A model generated the notes under the pieces. It searched no databases. It saw only the letters and a program-made list of their open reading frames with translations, and had not been told where the DNA came from. From NCBI GenBank assembly GCA_934621485.1, contig CAKTUS010000054.1, positions 1 to 17,154 on the forward strand: a stretch of DNA of 17,154 nucleotides, given 5' to 3'. Position 1 is the stretch's first letter, and every line of letters begins with the position of its first letter. Below, piece after piece: positions 13,072-17,154 of the stretch. The position numbers and the translations under genes were made by a program. This DNA comes from an uncultured Clostridia bacterium. Lineage in GTDB: Bacteria > Bacillota > Clostridia > Christensenellales > Aristaeellaceae.

Positions 13072-15408
13072 TTACTTGCACAGGGTGGGCCAGAGAGTCT
13101 TGGCATAGTTGTAGGCCGTATTGATAGCGGCCTGGTGCCGTTCATCCGGACTGGTGCCGCTGTGGGTTTTGGATCCTACAAAATGCACGCACATCATGCC
13201 ATAGTAATTGTTGTTGGCATAGAAGTACTGGCCGTTGTCCTTAAACTTGGACTTGGAGAAGCTGTCCGTACCGTTAAAGCCGTGAGGGAAACCGTAGATG
13301 CTGACCGCGTACACCTGACCATCCACGTTCAGCAAGGCAGGACGGCGGTCCCAGGCGCTGCCGATGTTTTTGCCTCCGCCAAAGCTGTTTTTGAAGTCCG
13401 GCCAGGTATAGGTAACGGTGGAAGAATCACCGTCTGCCTTAATTCTGGCCAGCTGATCGCTGGAGGGATGGTTGCTGTTGTAGGGGAAGCCTACGATATC
13501 GCACATGGTGCGGGTATCGCTGGTGCTGGCGGGCACGCAGTCGGCATGGCTGCCGCCGGACCAGCGGTAAATGCGGAACACCTTGCCGGTTTGTACATCC
13601 ATGACGGTAGCGTAGGTATTTTTGGGGAAAATTGCACCGCCGTTATCGTCGTAGTTCCAGGAGGCCTTCTGCACGCTGTTCACCGTGCCGAAGTCGGCTA
13701 CCACAACGCTGCCGCCGCCACCGCCGCCGCCGCTGGTGCCAAGCTGGGCCTGAATCTTGGCCCAGGTATTGCTTCCGCAAGCGCCGTCCACGCTCAGCTT
13801 GTTTTTACGCTGGAAGTTGCGCACGGCGCTTTGAGTTTCCGTGCCATAGGTGCCGTCCAGCTTACCGGTATAGTAGCCCAGTTTGTTCAGGGCGCATTGC
13901 AGCGCATACACGCGAATGTCGCCTACCAGGTTCAGCTGCCGCTTCAGGGATGAGGTCAGGCTGGCGCTCCACAGCGACTGCACATAGGAGGACAACTCGC
14001 TGGAGGACATGATGCCGCCCTTCACATCGCTGTATACGGCGTTGTATTGCTGGTTGTTGTAATACAGGGTGCAGTACTCTACGCCTCCCTCCGTATAGGT
14101 GGAGGTGGTCACCATTTGCAGCACGGTGCCGGCGGACACATTGTACCCGCCGCTGGAAGGACGGGTGCGTGTGGTAAACAGCAACGTGTTTGCGGGCAGG
14201 CGAACGAACACCTTGTCGCTGGTAACAGGCACGTCGCTGTTTCCGCCGCCGTTGGAATTAACCGTGGCGCAGTCGCCGCGCACAAAGCCCACCAGGCCGC
14301 TGGAGGTGCGAATATTGTACCAGGTATAGCCGCCGGCCTGTACGCCCTGGGCCAGCAGATTGACGACCGTGCCCTTGGCCAGCACGGTGCCGGTCTTTTT
14401 GCCGTTGGCGGTTTTGCGCACGCGGGTGGAGGGCATGGTAATGGTTACGGTGCCGATGGGCGTGGTAGAAGAGCTGCCGCCGGAGGAACTGCCGGAGCCA
14501 CTGGCCGTTACATAAGTGCCCATGACCCAGCCGGTAATGCTGTTGTAGCGCACCTTGTACCAGGTAACGCCGTTCTTTACGGCAGTGTCGATGTAGCTCA
14601 TGTTCAGCCCCTTGGGCAGAACCGCCAGGCGGGCGCTGGAGGTGGAGGTGCTCTTGCGCAGGTTCACGCTCACCTTCAATTTCAGCGTGCCGGTAGTAGA
14701 AGAACTGGAGGAACTGGAGGAACCGGAGGAGCTGCCGCCAGAGGAAGAGCCGGAGGAGCCGCCGCCGGACACGGTGCCGCCGCTGGCCAGCGTATAAATG
14801 ACCGGCTGGGTTAAAACGCCCGCCGCGCCGTCGGCCTGCAGACCGTTAGCCCGCTGGAACTGCTTTACCGCCTTGGTGGTATTGTCGCCATAATTTCCGT
14901 CCAGCTTGTCGTTGTAATAGCCCAGCTTTTGCAGCGCCAGTTGCAGCGCATGCACCCGCACGTCGCCCACCAGATTCATGGACTCCTTCAGGGTGGTATA
15001 GCTGGCCTGCTTCCATAGGGTGCCGGTGATGTAGGTTTCCAGCTCGCCAGCGGACATTACATCGTTCAGCACGTCCGTGCGCAACACATTATAGCGCGTA
15101 TTCATATAATACACGCTATAATAGGTAAGCCCGTCCGAGCCGGTATAAAAATCGTCGGTATACAGCTGACACACTGCGCCCAGCGTAGGGGTTACAGTGG
15201 AGCCGTTGCCGTATAAATCGCCCGTGAAAAACAGCACGGACTTGCTCAGCTTGATATAAACCTTGGTGGCGGAAGGCGTGAGGCTGGAGGAGGTGGAACC
15301 TGCCGAAACCGTGGCCGCCCCCGCGGGCGCCAGGGTGGAAAACAGCAGGCACACCGCCATAACCAGGGCAACCCATACCCGCGTTATCGTCCGATGCTCG
15401 CTTCTCAT
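13072..15408 (-). CDS. Secreted peptidoglycan-binding/SH3 protein with an unrecognised C-terminal domain
   Basis: The 778-residue protein has a signal peptide (1 to about 31, ending APAGA-A). Next are an unrecognised domain of about 95 residues (49-143), a peptidoglycan-binding domain of the PF01471 kind (146-208, NLVGDVRVHALQLAL), a Ser/Gly linker (211-239), two bacterial SH3 domains (242-303 with VNLRKS, 319-383 with TRVRKT), a second copy of the unknown domain plus peptidoglycan-binding domain (399-556), a poly-Gly linker (559-566), and a 212-residue C-terminal domain. The last has conserved-looking polar residues in RWSGGSHADC (615-624), WDRRP (686-690), CVHFVGSKTH (740-749) and DERHQ (755-759), possibly an active or metal site. 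It probably acts in the cell wall or spore coat. GGAGG lies eight bases before the chosen ATG; an upstream in-frame start at 15462 lacks one. Confidence 0.88.
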   Translation of the reverse strand: MRSEHRTITRVWVALVMAVCLLFSTLAPAGAATVSAGSTSSSLTPSATKVYIKLSKSVLFFTGDLYGNGSTVTPTLGAVCQLYTDDFYTGSDGLTYYSVYYMNTRYNVLRTDVLNDVMSAGELETYITGTLWKQASYTTLKESMNLVGDVRVHALQLALQKLGYYNDKLDGNYGDNTTKAVKQFQRANGLQADGAAGVLTQPVIYTLASGGTVSGGGSSGSSSGGSSSGSSSSSSSSTTGTLKLKVSVNLRKSTSTSSARLAVLPKGLNMSYIDTAVKNGVTWYKVRYNSITGWVMGTYVTASGSGSSSGGSSSTTPIGTVTITMPSTRVRKTANGKKTGTVLAKGTVVNLLAQGVQAGGYTWYNIRTSSGLVGFVRGDCATVNSNGGGNSDVPVTSDKVFVRLPANTLLFTTRTRPSSGGYNVSAGTVLQMVTTSTYTEGGVEYCTLYYNNQQYNAVYSDVKGGIMSSSELSSYVQSLWSASLTSSLKRQLNLVGDIRVYALQCALNKLGYYTGKLDGTYGTETQSAVRNFQRKNKLSVDGACGSNTWAKIQAQLGTSGGGGGGGSVVVADFGTVNSVQKASWNYDDNGGAIFPKNTYATVMDVQTGKVFRIYRWSGGSHADCVPASTSDTRTMCDIVGFPYNSNHPSSDQLARIKADGDSSTVTYTWPDFKNSFGGGKNIGSAWDRRPALLNVDGQVYAVSIYGFPHGFNGTDSFSKSKFKDNGQYFYANNNYYGMMCVHFVGSKTHSGTSPDERHQAAINTAYNYAKTLWPTLCK

Positions 15409-15416
15409 GATTGAAA

Positions 15417-15469
15417 CCTCCGTATATTGCGGCTTTTGCCGGTAAATCCGGTCTCCATCCAAACGGATG
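15417..15469 (-). promoter_or_regulatory. Leader with overlapping alternative hairpins
   Basis: Within the 75-base leader of the secreted-protein gene (minus strand), CATCC pairs with GGATG (15469-15456). CCGG then pairs with CCGG (15451-15439), CGGC with GCCG (15441-15430), and CCG with the CGG that overlaps the GGAGG site (15432-15420). Neighbouring stems share bases, so they exclude each other. Stems are short and this may be chance. Confidence 0.35.
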
Positions 15470-15489
15470 ATCGCTGTGATAGCATGCTC

Positions 15490-15518
15490 ATAATATTACA
15501 AATTTATTACGTTGTCAA
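15490..15518 (-). promoter_or_regulatory. Sigma-A-type promoter of the secreted-protein gene
   Basis: On the minus strand, a perfect TTGACA (15518-15513) and TATTAT (15495-15490) are 17 bases apart, in an AT-rich block. The expected start is about 15483, giving a leader of about 75 bases. Confidence 0.85.
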
Positions 15519-15570
15519 TGCTTTTTCCTTACTTTTTGTTGCGAAAGCCCGCAAAAACGAAATCTTTGTT

Positions 15571-16605
15571 TCAAAAGCATAAGCGTAGCTGCTCCAAAAG
15601 TGCCTCCACCTCTTCCGCACGGGTGGTTGCAGAGGTGCAAAAACGCACGGCGGTGTGGGTTTCATCCATCGGCTGCCAGCTGGAAAAGCAAACCGTTTCG
15701 CTCAGCTTTTTCAGCACCCGGTTGGGAACGATGGGAAAAATCTGGTTGGTGCGCGTGTCCGCCAGCATTGGGCAGCCGTATTCTTCAAAAGCCTGCTTTA
15801 CCCGCTGAGCCAGTTCATTGGCCCGGCCGCAAAGAGCGGTATACTCGTTTTGCCGCAGCATGGCCTCAAACTGCACGCCCAGCAGCCGTCCCTTGGCCAG
15901 CAGGCCGCCCCGCTGCTTGATTTGATACCGAAAGCCTTCGTTCAGCTTCGGATTGCACAGCACAATGGCCTCGCCAAACAGCATGCCCGCCTTGGTGCCG
16001 CCAATGGTGAACGCATCGCAGCAGCGGCTCAGGAAGGGCAGATCCACCTCGGGCTCGGCGGCCAGAGCATAGCCCAGGCGAGCGCCGTCCACATAGAGAT
16101 ACAGCCCCAGCCGCCGGCAAACCGCCGAAAGGCCGCTCAGCTCCTGACGGGTATACAAGGCGCCCAGCTCTGTGGGATGGCTGATGTAGACCAGGCCGGG
16201 ACGCACCGTGTGCTCTGCGGTGGGATCGCTTCGATGCGTCTCCATGGCCCGCTGAACCTGGGCGGCGGTGATTTTTCCATCCTGGCCGGGCAGGGGCAGC
16301 ACCTTGTGCCCGGTGGCCTCAATAGCTCCGGTTTCGTGCACGTTGATATGGCCTGTGTCGGCGCACAGCGCGCCTTCAAAGGGCCGCAGCGCCGCCGCGA
16401 TTACGGTCAGGTTTGCCTGGGTGCCTCCGGTCACAAAATGCACCGCTGCTTCAGGAGATTGGCATTTTTGCAAAATCAGCTGCCGGGCACGCTGGCAGTA
16501 TTCATCCTGCCCGTAGCCGCACACGTTGTCACCGTTGGTTTCCATCAGGGCGCGCAGCACGGGCTGGGCCGCGCCGCAGGCATAGTCGCACTCAAAATGA
16601 AGCAT
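15571..16605 (-). CDS. ltaE: Threonine-aldolase-family PLP enzyme (low-specificity L-threonine aldolase)
   Basis: The 344-residue protein has the size and motifs of fold-type I PLP enzymes of the threonine aldolase/beta-eliminating lyase family. These cleave threonine or allo-threonine to glycine and acetaldehyde in the cytoplasm. FVTGGTQANL (57-66) is the cofactor-phosphate loop, HINVHETGA follows it, YVDGARLGYA (171-180) holds the PLP-pairing aspartate, and IGGTKAGML (201-209) holds the Schiff-base lysine (Lys205). The sequence runs to the family's usual C-terminus. The ATG at 16605 has GAAAGGA eight bases upstream; another ATG nine bases earlier abuts that site and is less likely. A near-consensus promoter precedes it. 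Other lyase activities in the family cannot be excluded. Confidence 0.9.
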   Translation of the reverse strand: MLHFECDYACGAAQPVLRALMETNGDNVCGYGQDEYCQRARQLILQKCQSPEAAVHFVTGGTQANLTVIAAALRPFEGALCADTGHINVHETGAIEATGHKVLPLPGQDGKITAAQVQRAMETHRSDPTAEHTVRPGLVYISHPTELGALYTRQELSGLSAVCRRLGLYLYVDGARLGYALAAEPEVDLPFLSRCCDAFTIGGTKAGMLFGEAIVLCNPKLNEGFRYQIKQRGGLLAKGRLLGVQFEAMLRQNEYTALCGRANELAQRVKQAFEEYGCPMLADTRTNQIFPIVPNRVLKKLSETVCFSSWQPMDETHTAVRFCTSATTRAEEVEALLEQLRLCF

Positions 16606-16638
16606 GCTTTTCATCCTTTCGCCGGGAGAATACGCTTC

Positions 16639-16667
16639 ATCCTACCTTTGTAACAGAACGCTGTCAA
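16639..16667 (-). promoter_or_regulatory. Sigma-A-type promoter of the threonine aldolase gene
   Basis: On the minus strand, TTGACA (16667-16662) and TAGGAT (16644-16639) are separated by 17 bases. The start would be about 16632, giving a leader of about 27 bases. Confidence 0.8.
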
Positions 16668-16671
16668 GACT

Positions 16672-16699
16672 TTGAAGCCTTGGGGATGTGTGGTATAAT
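16672..16699 (+). promoter_or_regulatory. Rightward extended -10 promoter with no gene behind it
   Basis: TTGAAG (16672-16677) and a perfect TATAAT (16694-16699) are 16 bases apart, and TGG directly before the -10 provides the TGn extension. It is back to back with the aldolase promoter, with four bases between the two -35 boxes. Its transcript would start near 16706. Confidence 0.7.
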
Positions 16700-16705
16700 C
16701 AAAGC

Positions 16706-17114
16706 TGTATGCGCGTGCCGGCGCAGGCCGTCTCCAAAGCGCGCCAGTCGGCTTTTTTTCTCAGAGCGCGCTTTGCCCGCCGGTCTGCGGCTTGCCGGGC
16801 GGCAAAGCGCGTAAGATGGCCGCAACCGGAGCGCCGGTTTCAGAACGAACGGCGGAAGTCCTTCGTACCACTTGGATTTTTCGACAGTTTGCCTGCGCCT
16901 GCGGCGCAGACAGGCCGTCAAAAAAGCTTGTCTGACGACAATCTTTTCTGACGAAGGACTGGAGGAATGTTTTCGGCAAAGCCGAAAACTCCCCGCCCGA
17001 CCGGCAAAGCCGGTCGATACGAATCCAGTCAGAGGGGCTGCGGCCCCTCTGACAACTCCCCGAAAAGGGTTTTTCGGCAGTCTGGACAGAGGAACGGTAG
17101 TCCTCTGTTTTTTT
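16706..17114 (+). ncRNA. Candidate structured RNA of about 400 nt (includes mosaic repeat copy E)
   Basis: The stretch lies between the promoter at 16672-16699 and a terminator at 17086-17114. It is packed with complementary segments: AGTCCTTCGT (16857-16866) with ACGAAGGACT (16951-16960), AAAAGCTTGTC with GACAATCTTTT (16922-16947, one mismatch), TTTTCGGC with GCCGAAAA (16970-16988), GACCGGC with GCCGGTC (16999-17015), and an 11-bp stem at 17028-17053. Alpha-like modules related to copies A and C lie at about 16735-16810 and 16915-16950, and an inverted CAGACTG motif lies near 17077. ORFs here are basic, repeat-derived and lack ribosome-binding sites. It could instead be only another repeat array that happens to be read. 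Confidence 0.4.
17086..17114 (+). terminator. Strong rightward intrinsic terminator
   Basis: ACAGAGGA (17086-17093) pairs perfectly with TCCTCTGT (17101-17108) around ACGGTAG, and T residues run from 17108 to 17114. The minus strand has no T tract after the stem, so it works for rightward transcripts only, where no protein gene is visible upstream. Confidence 0.85.
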
Positions 17115-17154
17115 AACCAGTTTCCATCGATTTGATGAATGTCGGCGGTGGCAT

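Noticed and set aside
14047..14814. 255-codon plus-strand ORF opposite the secreted SH3 protein
   Set aside because: Gly/Ala/His-rich shadow of the Ser/Gly-rich coding strand, with no start signal.
15530..15570. Possible terminator after the threonine aldolase gene (TTGCG...CGCAA)
   Set aside because: The stem is only 5 bp and is followed by A residues, not T, on the transcribed strand.
16709..16951. 80-codon plus-strand ORF whose ATG lies three bases after the expected transcription start
   Set aside because: It would have to be leaderless, is extremely basic, and its sequence follows the repeat modules. Kept only as an alternative to the non-coding RNA.
4680..17085. CRISPR array or insertion sequence as explanation of the repeats
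   Set aside because: Copies are not evenly spaced with unique spacers, there are no cas genes, no transposase frame, and no consistent terminal inverted repeats.
17113..17154. Possible C-terminal end of a minus-strand gene (…PPPTFIKSMETG then stop)
   Set aside because: Only 13 codons are in the window, too few to judge; the stop also overlaps the T run of the terminator.

Overview
The window looks like chromosome from a GC-rich member of the Firmicutes, probably Clostridia. The evidence is the order pgpH-like, ybeY, cdd, era (a Firmicutes housekeeping block), an AgrC/AgrA-type GHKL/LytTR two-component pair, a PRK06851-type ATPase, strong AGGAGG-like ribosome-binding sites, and sigma-A-type promoters with 17-base spacers. 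No phage, plasmid, transposase, CRISPR, rRNA or tRNA gene was recognised. I cannot assign a genus.

Layout. Positions 1-2133 (+): the 3' end of a PgpH-type cyclic-di-AMP phosphodiesterase gene, a single ORF fusing YbeY (rRNA-maturation endonuclease) to cytidine deaminase, and era, followed by a terminator. Positions 2462-4595 (+): a membrane GHKL histidine kinase and a LytTR response regulator. Positions 5111-9065 (-): a tightly packed run of five genes (MATE transporter, glutamate-5-kinase-like enzyme, four-helix membrane protein, GlmU-C-like acetyltransferase, secreted protein). It has a near-consensus promoter at its head and a strong terminator at its tail. Positions 9640-10983 (-): a second, MepA-like MATE transporter. 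Positions 11647-12681 (-): a PRK06851-type ATPase whose second P-loop has decayed. Positions 13072-15408 (-): a 778-residue secreted protein with two peptidoglycan-binding domains, two SH3 domains and an unrecognised C-terminal domain. Positions 15571-16605 (-): a threonine-aldolase-family PLP enzyme.

The large intergenic gaps (4596-5110, 9066-9639, 10984-11646, 12682-13071 and 16700-17085) are not empty. Each holds a different arrangement of the same few hairpin-rich modules, in both orientations and in different states of decay. Two compensated base-pair changes between copies of one hairpin suggest that base-pairing is being kept. The last copy lies between a rightward extended -10 promoter and a perfect intrinsic terminator, so it may be transcribed as a structured RNA of about 400 nt.

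Most noteworthy items: the YbeY-cytidine deaminase fusion with a possible internal start at the domain boundary; the mosaic repeat family and its possible RNA; the five-gene coupled operon, whose joint function is unknown; and the secreted protein with a duplicated unknown domain and an unknown His/Asp-rich C-terminal domain. Functions rest on motif recognition alone; no database search was possible.
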